A stretch of DNA of 13,161 nt from Nitrospirota bacterium (lineage in GTDB: Bacteria > Nitrospirota > Thermodesulfovibrionia > Thermodesulfovibrionales > Magnetobacteriaceae), in NCBI GenBank assembly GCA_015233485.1, contig JADFXO010000073.1, forward strand, positions 1 to 13,161. The letters are read 5' to 3'. This document shows, one piece after another, positions 1 to 7,380 of this stretch. The translations under genes and the position numbers were made by a program. The notes beneath the pieces are model-generated. The model saw only the letters and a program-made list of their open reading frames with translations, was not told the origin of the DNA and did no database searches. Every line of letters starts with the position of its first letter. Within the stretch, counting starts at the first letter, position 1.

Positions 1-111
1 GAGTCTCTTGGATCCCGGACACCACATGAGGTGTATTTCGGCGAAACCAAAACTAATAACAGACAGACTGATAAATTAATCCACCTTATAGAGACTAATT
101 TTTTGTCTTGA
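1..111 (+). mobile_element. IS3-type transposase, C-terminal fragment (5' part outside window)
   Basis: An open frame from base 1 to the TGA at 109-111 encodes 36 residues that include SLGSRTPHEVYFGETK. This matches the C-terminal tail of rve/DDE transposases of the IS3 group, where a 'SLGYxTPxEVYFG' sequence follows the integrase core. The motif binds no metal, and the DDE residues would lie left of the window. The frame is intact to a natural stop, so the fragment is cut by the window edge and need not be a broken gene. The downstream IS end should lie between 112 and about 136, where a G/C-rich inverted repeat sits, but I cannot define its last base. The IS abuts the 3' end of the flippase gene in tail-to-tail orientation. 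IS481 or a related rve family is the alternative. Confidence 0.7.
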
Positions 112-136
112 CAATGGGGAGGGGTATCCCCCGTCT
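112..136. repeat. G/C-rich inverted repeat between the transposase and the flippase gene
   Basis: GGGGA (116-120) and TCCCC (127-131) form a 5-bp stem around GGGGTA. Just before it, TTGTC and GACAA (104-113) form a small inverted repeat overlapping the transposase stop. The segment is probably the terminal region of the insertion sequence, perhaps with the target site. It could act as a bidirectional barrier, but there is no T-run following the stem in the flippase (minus) direction, so I do not call it an intrinsic terminator. Confidence 0.3.
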
Positions 137-1684
137 TTAATCCTTAGGCTTGAGAATTTGAAGTATTTTTTGAATATCCTCTTTCTTCAGCCCCGCCACT
201 GACGGTACGTACATAGCGAATACACCGGTGGCAAGTGTGTAGATAACACCAGAGACAAGAAATCCAATGACAATGCTGTCTTTTGCCATCTGGTTAACGA
301 TTAGTGCCGTGACAGCCGCCGTTACAACCATAAAACCGATACAAAGCGCCTGATGCCTCAAGTAGTGGACAAAAGATATTCCTATTGGTTTTGCTATAAA
401 AAAAAGCAGCGCGTTGACGGAGATTACGTTAATGGCAACCATCTTAACGGCTAATCCCATTGCCCCCGCGCCGAATCCGAAATACGTTGGAGACGCTATC
501 AGGAAAAACGACACTGGCACTCCGGCGACGCTTACAAAGATTCCGATATTTCTGTATAGGGCGGTCTTCCCCATCGCATAATACGCCGAGCCGATTAGCT
601 GTCCATAGGTCTGATGAATCGGATAAAAGGCCATAGCAGAGACTGCCCAAAACGCGGCGCCGTATTGTTGTCCACCGAATATGTGAATAACTTTAGCCGC
701 GTTTACTGATATAAAACACGAAAAAAACGCGGCAATCGAAAACATCATCGGTATGTATTTCTCGAAAAGCCACTTCATTCGCTCAGTGTCGTTTTCAGCA
801 TGGACGATGGAAAATTCTCTCATCAGAAGCGGCGTCATCGCCCCTGTAAACAGGAAACACAGGGCGCCTATCTGCGATGAGAGTCCGAAAAACCCCTGCT
901 CTGCACTTCCGCCAAAGACCTGCAAAAGCCACATATCGAAAATATTCACGAGCATCCCCACCAAACCGCTCACAAACAGGGGATGGCTGTACGCATAGGA
1001 TTGCCGGGCATAATGCCTTACGCGTTCTGAGGTTAGCTCTGTCCTTTTAAACAGTGAAAACCCGCCCCCTTTCATTATAAATATTAAGGCCGCCATTAAG
1101 AAAATAAATAACGCGTAGTTATATAAAAAAAAGCTGGACAATGTTAATCTGCCCGCAATAAATAACAACACCAAAAGGGGCAAGCCTAAAACCCTCTGAA
1201 ACATCTTCGCCTTTTCCCCTGCAACGGTCAAACCATAGGCGTCTGTCATCTGGCTGAATATCTGTGTTGTCCATGTGAAAAGCCCAAAGAGCGCGGCCAA
1301 ATAAATATAGCCAATTTGTTCGCCGGGCCATATATACTTATGGAGAGAGGTTATATGGGAGGCACCCACGAGAAAAAACACGGCAACGCAGACCAATATG
1401 CCAAATAACATATAGAAACGTACCAATCCGGAGTCCTTCGGGTTTTTCGAGAGCATCGTGAAATATCCCGTTGATGTGTTTAACTCCAGAAACGAGATCA
1501 GCTGGCTGAAAAAATTCGTCAGATAATTGAAATCGCCGTAGGCCCTTGGGCCAAGACTCCTCGGTATAATCGTCTGGGATACAAGGCCGATAAGAAGGCC
1601 GGCAAAGTTAGCCGTCAGTTTGTAGAAATATCTCTTATTAAACGAATCGGCGGCAGTCTGCGGCACGTTATCCCCGGCTTTCAC
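137..1684 (-). CDS. Wzx-type lipid-linked oligosaccharide flippase
   Basis: The 515-residue product is almost entirely hydrophobic, with a dozen or more membrane segments. The N-terminal pattern (RYFYKLTANFAGLLIG... TIIPRSLGPRAYGDFNY) is typical of the polysaccharide biosynthesis / MATE-like (MOP) superfamily: a first helix, then 'R.LGP..YG.FN'. Such proteins flip undecaprenyl-linked repeat units across the inner membrane for O-antigen or capsule assembly. The length fits the family. It is last in the operon and overlaps the preceding transferase gene by 17 nt. The GTG at 1684 lacks a clear ribosome site; an in-frame GTG at 1666, preceded by GGGGAT, is an alternative that removes six residues. 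The C-terminus (KILQILKPKD) looks natural despite the IS next door. The exact substrate cannot be told. Confidence 0.8.
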   Translation of the reverse strand: MKAGDNVPQTAADSFNKRYFYKLTANFAGLLIGLVSQTIIPRSLGPRAYGDFNYLTNFFSQLISFLELNTSTGYFTMLSKNPKDSGLVRFYMLFGILVCVAVFFLVGASHITSLHKYIWPGEQIGYIYLAALFGLFTWTTQIFSQMTDAYGLTVAGEKAKMFQRVLGLPLLVLLFIAGRLTLSSFFLYNYALFIFLMAALIFIMKGGGFSLFKRTELTSERVRHYARQSYAYSHPLFVSGLVGMLVNIFDMWLLQVFGGSAEQGFFGLSSQIGALCFLFTGAMTPLLMREFSIVHAENDTERMKWLFEKYIPMMFSIAAFFSCFISVNAAKVIHIFGGQQYGAAFWAVSAMAFYPIHQTYGQLIGSAYYAMGKTALYRNIGIFVSVAGVPVSFFLIASPTYFGFGAGAMGLAVKMVAINVISVNALLFFIAKPIGISFVHYLRHQALCIGFMVVTAAVTALIVNQMAKDSIVIGFLVSGVIYTLATGVFAMYVPSVAGLKKEDIQKILQILKPKD

Positions 1685-3440
1685 ACAGTCCGTGAATTAG
1701 CTTAAAGATGTTTTCTTTAGTGTTCTCTTTGCAGACATAGTGATGGGAAAAGGTCTGATCACGCTTTTTTTCGAGCTTGCCGCTGACATATAGTTCAAAC
1801 ATGGATATTAATTCCCCCGTATCGTATGCAAAGTGAACGCGCTTTTTCAGCTCATACAGGGCCTGGCCTTCATACGGATGCAGCTCTGAATTCATGAGAA
1901 ATATTTCTGAATCCATGTGTAAGACCTCAAAGAGAGGTTGAGAGGGCAACTCCATTATTATGGCCGCCGGATGATATTTCTCAAAAAACTCCAGCAACAC
2001 CATATCGTAAACAACCGTTAGATTGTTCATTTTTTTCAATATCGGAATTACCGGACAGTTGTCATAGTTTGAATCCCTAAATGGTTTTATATAGGTTTTA
2101 AAATCCTGCAAGCCGTTCAAATAATTAAGAATATCTACCTGTCTCTCTGTCAGCTTGTGAGGCAGGGTTCTGTCCATACCTCCTTCGAGTATGGATAAAC
2201 TGTTTGTTATGGGAAACAGGATGTCAATTCTTTTCCCGGACATTTTTAGCTTAGGGAGTTTTGTTTTACCAAGGGGAACAATCTCCGCGTGCTGCCCTTT
2301 GAGCGGATATAGTCTCCTCAGGTCTGCCTCCGTAAAGCCGTAGCTTATGAATTTAGTGCATCTGGATAGGTCGGCATCGAAGTGCCACGGCACATAGGAA
2401 TCTCCAAAAAGACAGCCGTGCTGCGCCCCAAGTATTGTAATGCCTTCAGACCGTAAATATTCAATAATAAACGCCTTAACTCCGGTTACAGGGCTATTGC
2501 CCCATATTCCTAATGAAACAGGGTATTTCTTTTGTATATCTCTGAGCAACAGGACGGCGTTTATGTATTTGCTGATATTTGTACTGAAGTCGTATTTTAA
2601 ATCGCTCAGGACAACTTTCGCCGTGCGGCCCTCAATATCGTCTGTAAAATCGCTATAATCGACGCTCACGTCAGAAACGTACTCCTTAGGTCTGAATCCA
2701 ACAGGCACATAGCCGTTGTAGTCATAGGATATGATATTGTATTCATTGAGGCTGTTTATCAAAAAATCCAGCTCATATAAGTGTCCGTAAAATAAGAGTG
2801 TCTTTCTGCCCTTTGAAAATCTCCTGTAGTGCAGCTCCGCCGTAAGTTGGCGCAACAGCTTCTCAAGGACATATAAGGGTCTCCGCCTTATTCTTTTCAG
2901 AACATTCGGGAGCGTTATGCCGCTTCCGGATTCCACTGTCCCCTGATAGGTGATGACTTTCGTATTAACACCATTGTTGTGCAAAGAGACGATGTCTGAA
3001 AAAGATTTATCAGTCTCGATAAACACATTAAATTTATAGTCATAAAGGACAATCTCCGACAAATCGAACTGCTTAGATATTCTTTTTATCGCCTCATACA
3101 GGATAAGATACCCCATATATTGGTATTTACCGTAGTAAGAGTAAAGACATCTGAAGTAATTCATATTAAGGCCATACCGTGCGTTTAATACGGGCGAGAT
3201 GTTTTTATCGAGGGAATCTATGATGTTATCTACGGCAAGTGAGGCGCTGTCCTTTAGACGAAAGACACCCTCATCAGAAAAAAAACTGCTTAGACACCGG
3301 CATTGCACTGAAAGAGTCTCCCTAAAAAAGACTTCGACGCTTGAGCGGGTACAAAACAAAAGGCGGCCTTTGTGGAGATCATTGGCAACGCAGTGGCGAG
3401 CGTCAGAAACCGTATGTAATATCAGCGCCTTATTGCCCAA
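1668..3440 (-). CDS. GT-B-like surface carbohydrate transferase (QHG motif)
   Basis: The 590-residue protein has no obvious signal peptide or membrane helices. The most telling stretch is residues 335-370: GITILGAQHG (QHG at 340-342), then LFGDSYVPWHFDADLSRCTKFISYGF. A QHG followed by a Trp-rich loop and a 'K...YGF' strand is typical of GT-B-like proteins of capsule and O-antigen loci: CDP-glycerol-type transferases, Kdo-transferase-like proteins and the LIC12162 family. A second family-like block is ELPSQPLFEVLHMDSEIFLM (497-516), then ELHPYEGQALYELKKR. The first 200 residues are unlike anything I recognise. It starts at TTG 3440, 15 nt after the radical SAM stop, with AGGTGA a few bases upstream. 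It probably acts in the cytosol on a nucleotide-activated or lipid-linked glycan. Family membership is an inference; donor and acceptor are unknown. Confidence 0.5.
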   Translation of the reverse strand: MGNKALILHTVSDARHCVANDLHKGRLLFCTRSSVEVFFRETLSVQCRCLSSFFSDEGVFRLKDSASLAVDNIIDSLDKNISPVLNARYGLNMNYFRCLYSYYGKYQYMGYLILYEAIKRISKQFDLSEIVLYDYKFNVFIETDKSFSDIVSLHNNGVNTKVITYQGTVESGSGITLPNVLKRIRRRPLYVLEKLLRQLTAELHYRRFSKGRKTLLFYGHLYELDFLINSLNEYNIISYDYNGYVPVGFRPKEYVSDVSVDYSDFTDDIEGRTAKVVLSDLKYDFSTNISKYINAVLLLRDIQKKYPVSLGIWGNSPVTGVKAFIIEYLRSEGITILGAQHGCLFGDSYVPWHFDADLSRCTKFISYGFTEADLRRLYPLKGQHAEIVPLGKTKLPKLKMSGKRIDILFPITNSLSILEGGMDRTLPHKLTERQVDILNYLNGLQDFKTYIKPFRDSNYDNCPVIPILKKMNNLTVVYDMVLLEFFEKYHPAAIIMELPSQPLFEVLHMDSEIFLMNSELHPYEGQALYELKKRVHFAYDTGELISMFELYVSGKLEKKRDQTFSHHYVCKENTKENIFKLIHGLCESRG

Positions 3441-3455
3441 ACATCACCTGTCACA

Positions 3456-4847
3456 TCAGCGAACCATTATTTTTGGCTTCACATATCTGACCGTCTTAAA
3501 AACCGAATCGAATTCTAATCCCATTTTCTTTGCAAGGGCCTCAAGGGAACTTGTCACTGTGCCTACGTATTGCTCGTCTGACATTTGCGTCAAATTGATA
3601 TGGAAGTCCTGCCTGTCTCCGACTCTGGAAAGGTATGCCGCCTCGTCGGTGATAAAGCCTTTCTCCTTCGCCCACTCGTATATCGGGGTTGCCGGCAGGG
3701 GCAGGAGAAATCCTACGCTTGGAAATATGTTGCATTCTTCGCATACCTCGATGGTTTTTTGAATACTATCGGGCGTCTCTTGCGGGTAGCCAAAGACAAC
3801 GGACGTAAGCGGGACGCAGCCTCCTTCCCACAAGGCCTTCGCCTGCTCGATGAACTGCGCCACGTTTAGTTTCTTATTCATGGCGGTGAGGATTTCCTCG
3901 CTGGCATTCTCAAGTGAAAATGATATATTATCACAGCCGACGGCCTTTAGATCCTTTATCAGGCCAACATGTTCTTTTTTAAACAGGTCGCCTCTGGTTG
4001 GACACTCCCATCCTATCTTAAAATCCAGCTTGCTGAATCCGTCTATCATATCCCTGACGCTTTGAATGTTGGCAAAGGTCAGCTCATCCCAGAAGGACAC
4101 AAAATTACAGCCGTACTCAAAATGGAGGCGCTTGATTTCGTCCATTATCGCCTGCTTTGAATATTTCCTGTATTTTTTTCCTTTAAAGACGTGATAACAG
4201 AAGCCGCACCTGTGCGGGCAGCCCCTTGCGGAATTCAGAGGATATGACAGCACATTTTCGGCATTCCTGCCGGCATCTAATACGTTTACATTTACATATG
4301 AGTACTCTTCGTATTTTTCAAGATCGAATATACGCCAGTCGGGAAAACCAATCTCATCCAAATTGGCAATCGCGGGGCGCTCAGCCGTGAAGACGACCTT
4401 GCCGTTTTCCTTATACACTATTCCCTTTACGTCTGACAATGGCCGCTTATTTCCTATGGCTTGTAAAAGCTCCACTATAGTGACATCCCCCTCTGACATC
4501 ACACCTATGTCAAACGCTGTGTTATTAAGGAGCAGCTCCGGAATCGAAGTAACGAGGGAGTTGCCGGCAATAATTACAGTCCGCGGATTAATTTTCTTTG
4601 CGATTCCGGCTATCCGCGTCGCGAACTTAAACCCGGTAACTATGCATCCAAGGGCACACACGTCATAGATGGTTTTCGATAATATTTCCTCCAGCTGCGG
4701 CATCGTAATGTAGTTTATATCCATATCTATAAAGTCGAAATCAAATCCCGCCTTTTTTATGGCCGTAAGTATATAGGCAAGCCCTACGGGAAGCTGCCTC
4801 CTCTTCGATTCCGGCCTCAGCGAGGGGTTAATAATGGCAATTTTCAT
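3456..4847 (-). CDS. Cobalamin-binding (class B) radical SAM enzyme
   Basis: The 463-residue protein has the two-domain layout of B12-binding radical SAM enzymes. Residues 1-130 look like the Rossmann-type B12 domain (IAIINPSLRPESKRRQLPVG, GCIVTGF, INPRTVIIAGNS, GVMSEGD). The base-off DxHxxG motif is not seen, as is usual in this class. The radical SAM barrel follows, with the cluster motif CPHRCGFC (C210, C214, C217, CxxxCxxC) and FSLENASEEIL further on. Members methylate unactivated carbons or make other radical modifications; known examples include HpnP/HpnR and antibiotic methylases. ATG at 4847 is preceded by AGGAGAGG. In this operon, radical methylation or rearrangement of a sugar or lipid is a reasonable guess, but no substrate can be read from the sequence. 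Confidence 0.85.
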   Translation of the reverse strand: MKIAIINPSLRPESKRRQLPVGLAYILTAIKKAGFDFDFIDMDINYITMPQLEEILSKTIYDVCALGCIVTGFKFATRIAGIAKKINPRTVIIAGNSLVTSIPELLLNNTAFDIGVMSEGDVTIVELLQAIGNKRPLSDVKGIVYKENGKVVFTAERPAIANLDEIGFPDWRIFDLEKYEEYSYVNVNVLDAGRNAENVLSYPLNSARGCPHRCGFCYHVFKGKKYRKYSKQAIMDEIKRLHFEYGCNFVSFWDELTFANIQSVRDMIDGFSKLDFKIGWECPTRGDLFKKEHVGLIKDLKAVGCDNISFSLENASEEILTAMNKKLNVAQFIEQAKALWEGGCVPLTSVVFGYPQETPDSIQKTIEVCEECNIFPSVGFLLPLPATPIYEWAKEKGFITDEAAYLSRVGDRQDFHINLTQMSDEQYVGTVTSSLEALAKKMGLEFDSVFKTVRYVKPKIMVR

Positions 4848-4898
4848 TTATATCGCCTCTCCTGTTCAAAGCTCATTAAATCCTGCCGTTGCGCACAT

Positions 4899-5945
4899 TT
4901 ATTTTTCCATTAACCGGCAAAGAATCCTTAAATCTCCCTCTCCGAATTTCTCTTTGCCGTAAGGGTCAGATTGAATCTTATCCAAATCGAAATCAGTCTC
5001 GAAACCACCGGTCAGTCTCTTGAAATCGCCAAATCCATATTTTGACAATACCGACGTAATCTTATCCCATGAAGTGTGAGCGTATGTGGCATTTAGCCCG
5101 TCTGTTAAATGAACGATTTTACTTCGGCTCACATTCATCGATTCTAAAATGTCTTCAATAAAATCGCTCGGCACGTCCCTTAATATTTCCACAGAAGTAT
5201 CCCATAGATCATAACTTATTCCACCTTCCCCGTCGGTATAATACCAAAACCACCCACCTTGCTTTAGTATCCTTCTTGTTTCCATTATCGCCTTTTCATA
5301 ATCTTTGAGGTGGTGAAACACACCGTTTTGAATGGCAAAATCAAATGAATCATCTTCAAACGGCGTTTTATATACTGATGAGGTTACAAAATGTGCCCGC
5401 TCATCCAGATTCTTTTCCTTCGCCACCGCCTTCGCATACTGAATGCTGTCTTCTCCAAAATCTATACCGGCGGCATACTTCGCGCCGCATTTCAACAGGG
5501 CGAAACAAAACACCCCATTGCCGCATCCTAAATCGACGCAGCTCTTGTCCTTTATCAAACCGGCCAGGTTATTTACATTTATTCTATAAACGTACCGGTC
5601 AACATAACCTTCGAATTCTTCCGAATTGTATTTATTCCATATCTCATTGAACAACGAGAGATGCTTCTCTTCCTTGTCGTGGCTTTTAGTTTTTTTTGCT
5701 GTTTTGCCTGACTCTATAAAAGAGGCCTCATACATAGCATGAAACATGGCAAGCGCGTCTTCTATTAAATTATTGGCTAAATCATAAGGATGGCCATTTA
5801 AATCCTTATTAAAAGCTATTTTCTCATATCTCATGTTCATGACAGCCAGCGTTACGACCTTCGCATACGCGATAAAATTGGAATTCCCCGCTTTTTCCAT
5901 TTCATTTTTCAATTTGTTCAATGAATCCATATATACCTTTTGCAT
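4899..5945 (-). CDS. Class I SAM-dependent methyltransferase
   Basis: This is a 348-residue protein when started at the ATG at 5945, which has a GGAGG ribosome site at 5955-5959 with 9 nt spacing. A GTG 18 nt upstream (5963) overlaps that site and is less likely. About 130 residues of helical, charged N-terminal region come before the Rossmann fold. Motif I is VDLGCGNG (137-144), followed by the acidic end of strand 2 (AGIDFGEDSI), FEDDSFDFAIQNGVFHHL (motif II and the post-II HHL), then ETRRILKQGGWFWYY. This is a Methyltransf_11/25-type core. It is the first gene of the operon, 51 nt before the radical SAM gene. The long C-terminal part (about 110 residues) probably contacts the substrate. 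Sugar O-methylation or capping in glycan synthesis would fit the context, but small-molecule methylation cannot be excluded. Confidence 0.82.
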   Translation of the reverse strand: MQKVYMDSLNKLKNEMEKAGNSNFIAYAKVVTLAVMNMRYEKIAFNKDLNGHPYDLANNLIEDALAMFHAMYEASFIESGKTAKKTKSHDKEEKHLSLFNEIWNKYNSEEFEGYVDRYVYRINVNNLAGLIKDKSCVDLGCGNGVFCFALLKCGAKYAAGIDFGEDSIQYAKAVAKEKNLDERAHFVTSSVYKTPFEDDSFDFAIQNGVFHHLKDYEKAIMETRRILKQGGWFWYYTDGEGGISYDLWDTSVEILRDVPSDFIEDILESMNVSRSKIVHLTDGLNATYAHTSWDKITSVLSKYGFGDFKRLTGGFETDFDLDKIQSDPYGKEKFGEGDLRILCRLMEK

Positions 5946-6041
5946 ATCGAGTTGCCTCCGCACCTTACAATAAGTATGATAAAGTCCTTCTTACTTCCCG
6001 CTTTATACCCATAAGCCGCCATTGCTGCTTTTCGCCCAAAC

Positions 6042-6073
6042 AATAGCCCGGCGCCCGAATAGCACGGCGTCCG
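6042..6073. repeat. Two perfectly adjacent 16-bp direct repeats
   Basis: AATAGCCCGGCGCCCG (6042-6057) is followed at once by AATAGCACGGCGTCCG (6058-6073), 14 of 16 bases identical. Because the core is itself nearly self-complementary, the pair also folds as a hairpin: CCGGCGCCCG (6048-6057) against CGGCGTCCGG (6065-6074), with a bulge. It lies upstream of the methyltransferase gene, so it could be a binding-site pair or part of the 5' leader. Confidence 0.6.
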
Positions 6074-6079
6074 GCCAAC

Positions 6080-6103
6080 ACAGCAGTGCCCTTTGCCTGC
6101 TGT
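6080..6103. repeat. Inverted repeat ACAGCAG / CTGCTGT
   Basis: A perfect 7-bp inverted repeat, 6080-6086 against 6097-6103, with a 10-nt spacer (TGCCCTTTGC). No T-run follows on either strand, so it is not an obvious terminator. It lies near the predicted start of the methyltransferase-operon transcript and may be an operator or leader hairpin. Confidence 0.4.
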
Positions 6104-6105
6104 TA

Positions 6106-6134
6106 ATGATATAACAACGTGATATTATTTGCAA
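6106..6134 (-). promoter_or_regulatory. Possible sigma-70 promoter of the glycan operon
   Basis: Reading the minus strand, TTGCAA (6134-6129) and TATCAT (6111-6106) are 17 bp apart. Each matches the -35 and -10 consensus at four of six bases. The start would fall near 6099, about 150 nt upstream of the methyltransferase ATG. It is the best-spaced pair I found here, but the region is AT-rich and chance matches are likely. Confidence 0.3.
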
Positions 6135-6227
6135 GCATTAATTTATCAAGGGCTCTGATATAGGAAGCGTCCCCTATTGGTACCTAAACTCACCCTGCTA
6201 TGCGTTATATCTCCTGCAAGACATACG

Positions 6228-6257
6228 ACAAATTTGTAGCATTTCTACAATATTGTA
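6228..6257. promoter_or_regulatory. Overlapping palindromes, candidate operator
   Basis: Three inverted repeats overlap in 30 bp: ACAAATTTGT (6228-6237), TTGTAG-N5-CTACAA (6234-6250) and the 12-bp perfect palindrome TACAATATTGTA (6246-6257). They amount to a series of TTGTA/TACAA half-sites in alternating orientation, which suggests a dimeric repressor or activator site. It sits about 136 bp before the muramidase start, so it could govern either divergent unit. The regulator is not identifiable. Confidence 0.4.
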
Positions 6258-6392
6258 TGGTTTTTCTTATTTTATTGGATTTTTAATATCCCATGCGAAT
6301 AGGAGACTGGCGTCTTTACTGGCTTTATATGGCATTTATGCGAATTTTGCACATATATATAGACAGTAACACTATTAAGGAGGTGTGCAGCG

Positions 6393-6848
6393 ATGGATAA
6401 TTTTGAGAAGTCAATAGCTTTTGTCCTTGGCGCGGAGGGCGGGTATGTCAATAACCCTGGTGACCCCGGAGGTGAGACCAACTACGGTATCAGCAAGAGG
6501 GCGTATCCCCGGCTGGATATTAAACATCTCGGGATCAGTGAGGCGAAGGAGATATATTACCACGATTATTGGCTCCTTTCGGGGTGCGACAAACTCGCGT
6601 GGCCGATGTGTCTTGTTCAGTTTGACACGGCCGTAAATATGGGTGTTGGACAAGCTAATCACATGATTAAGCAACTAAGCGGCCCATCCCGAAGTCAGGG
6701 AGTTGCCGCATATTTTACAATTCGAAAAAATTACTACATAGCCGTAGCCGCCATTGGCAGTAATGCTCAATTTCTAAACGGCTGGTTAAACCGCCTTGGG
6801 CGGTTAAATAAATACATCGTGTCACATAAGGAGGCCACAAATGGGTAA
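6393..6848 (+). CDS. GH108-type muramidase (phage-endolysin-like)
   Basis: This 151-residue protein has the full glycoside hydrolase 108 layout. The N-terminal lysozyme-like domain begins FVLGAEGGYVNNPGDPGGETNYGIS; E15 in 'EGGY' is the expected catalytic acid, followed by the family's 'GGxTNxGIS'. A C-terminal peptidoglycan-binding-3-like part ends YFTIRKNYYIAV...FLNGWLNRLGRLNKYI, where 'GWLNR' is the hallmark. It should cleave the MurNAc-GlcNAc glycan backbone. No signal peptide is visible, so export would need a holin or another route, as for ZliS-type secretion activators and phage endolysins. ATG 6393 has a near-perfect ribosome site, AAGGAGGTG (6377-6385). The gene overlaps the next one by 8 nt, pointing to translational coupling. 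Confidence 0.88.
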   Translation: MDNFEKSIAFVLGAEGGYVNNPGDPGGETNYGISKRAYPRLDIKHLGISEAKEIYYHDYWLLSGCDKLAWPMCLVQFDTAVNMGVGQANHMIKQLSGPSRSQGVAAYFTIRKNYYIAVAAIGSNAQFLNGWLNRLGRLNKYIVSHKEATNG

Positions 6849-7047
6849 CATCACAATCCAGGGAGTTTTACAGTTAGGCGTCGGGATACTAAGCCTGTTC
6901 GGAGGGGCGGGGGTACAGAGAAACTATGTCAGCGGCATTACAAATATCGTCGGCGCGTTAGAGTCTATGTTTGCACAGCCGCACGAGGTTGGCTCCGCAT
7001 CTGTAACCTCCGCCCCAACGGCGGCGACAACGCCGTCCGCTTCCTAA
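6841..7047 (+). CDS. Small Gly-rich hydrophobic protein, possible lysis accessory
   Basis: 68 residues. ATG 6841 has TAAGGAGG (6827-6834) six bases upstream and overlaps the muramidase stop. Residues 5-25 (TIQGVLQLGVGILSLFGGAGV) form a Gly-rich hydrophobic segment. A short amphipathic helix follows (VSGITNIVGALESMFAQ), then a tail rich in Ala, Ser, Thr and Pro (SVTSAPTAATTPSAS). I do not recognise a family. Tight coupling to a muramidase and the next holin-like gene suggests a membrane-associated lysis or structural accessory, but this is inferred from position. Confidence 0.6.
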   Translation: MGNITIQGVLQLGVGILSLFGGAGVQRNYVSGITNIVGALESMFAQPHEVGSASVTSAPTAATTPSAS

Positions 7048-7114
7048 ATAACCTCATCAGCCATACCCCCGGGTCTCATTGATGGGCCCGGAGGACCCAC
7101 AGGGGGACATACTA

Positions 7115-7276
7115 ATGAGAAACTGGAAGACAACGGCAATTGGAATTCTTAGTATCGCCTATGGGATTATTACTGTGTTAGAATGGGGTGTCACTAAAAA
7201 TCCTGACGCGGGTGTTACAGCCATAATAACAGGCCTCGGCTTGATTCTTGCCAAAGACGCGGGCAACAAAACGTGA
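7115..7276 (+). CDS. Holin-like small membrane protein
   Basis: 53 residues from ATG 7115, preceded by AGGGGG (7101-7106) at 8 nt spacing. An in-frame TTG at 7079 would add 12 polar residues but lacks a ribosome site. The product has a short basic N-terminus (MRNWKTT), a hydrophobic helix (AIGILSIAYGIITVLEW), a polar hinge (GVTKNPDAG) and a second helix (VTAIITGLGLILAKDAG). Short 'NWKTT...G' two-helix proteins of this kind are common beside endolysins in phages and are annotated there as holins or holin-like. It probably inserts in the inner membrane. Function is inferred from size, topology and the upstream muramidase. Confidence 0.65.
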   Translation: MRNWKTTAIGILSIAYGIITVLEWGVTKNPDAGVTAIITGLGLILAKDAGNKT

Positions 7277-7292
7277 TGAGGCGGCGGGCGGC

Positions 7293-7321
7293 TTGACAAA
7301 AAGGCGGCGGCCCTGTATTAT
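7293..7321 (+). promoter_or_regulatory. Strong sigma-70-type promoter
   Basis: TTGACA (7293-7298) matches the -35 consensus perfectly and TATTAT (7316-7321) matches the -10 at five of six bases, with the optimal 17-bp spacer. The start would be near 7328, giving a leader of about 53 nt to the ATG at 7381. It lies 17 nt after the holin-like stop, so the 155-aa gene is probably transcribed independently and at a high level. Confidence 0.8.
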
Positions 7322-7380
7322 AGAAGTGGCTCTTGTATCTCACGTTTAATGAGATAAACATTTCAACTTTGGAGGCAAAG

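Larger units (their letters stand above)
5946..6392. other. Divergent intergenic region, 447 bp without a credible gene
   Basis: The region separates the minus-strand glycan operon from the plus-strand muramidase cassette. From left to right it holds a leader segment with the ribosome site of the methyltransferase, a 16-bp tandem repeat and G/C-rich hairpin (6042-6074), a second hairpin (6080-6103), a possible minus-strand promoter (6106-6134), overlapping TTGTA/TACAA palindromes (6228-6257), a T-rich tract, and a strong ribosome site (6377-6385). Short open frames here have no ribosome site or protein-like composition. I see no tRNA or recognisable riboswitch. Confidence 0.6.

Noticed and set aside
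3199..3762. 187-codon plus-strand open frame across the ends of the transferase and radical SAM genes
   Set aside because: It lies antisense to two genes with clear family motifs, spans their junction, and its translation has no recognisable protein character or ribosome site.
6789..6805. 7-bp hairpin AACCGCC-TTG-GGCGGTT followed by AT-rich sequence
   Set aside because: It lies inside the conserved GWLNRLGRLN coding part of the muramidase, with coupled translation downstream and no T-run, so it is not a convincing terminator.
7018..7036. ACGGCG / CGCCGT inverted repeat at the end of the 68-aa gene
   Set aside because: It is within coding sequence for an Ala/Thr-rich tail made of repetitive GCG/ACG codons, and no T-run follows.
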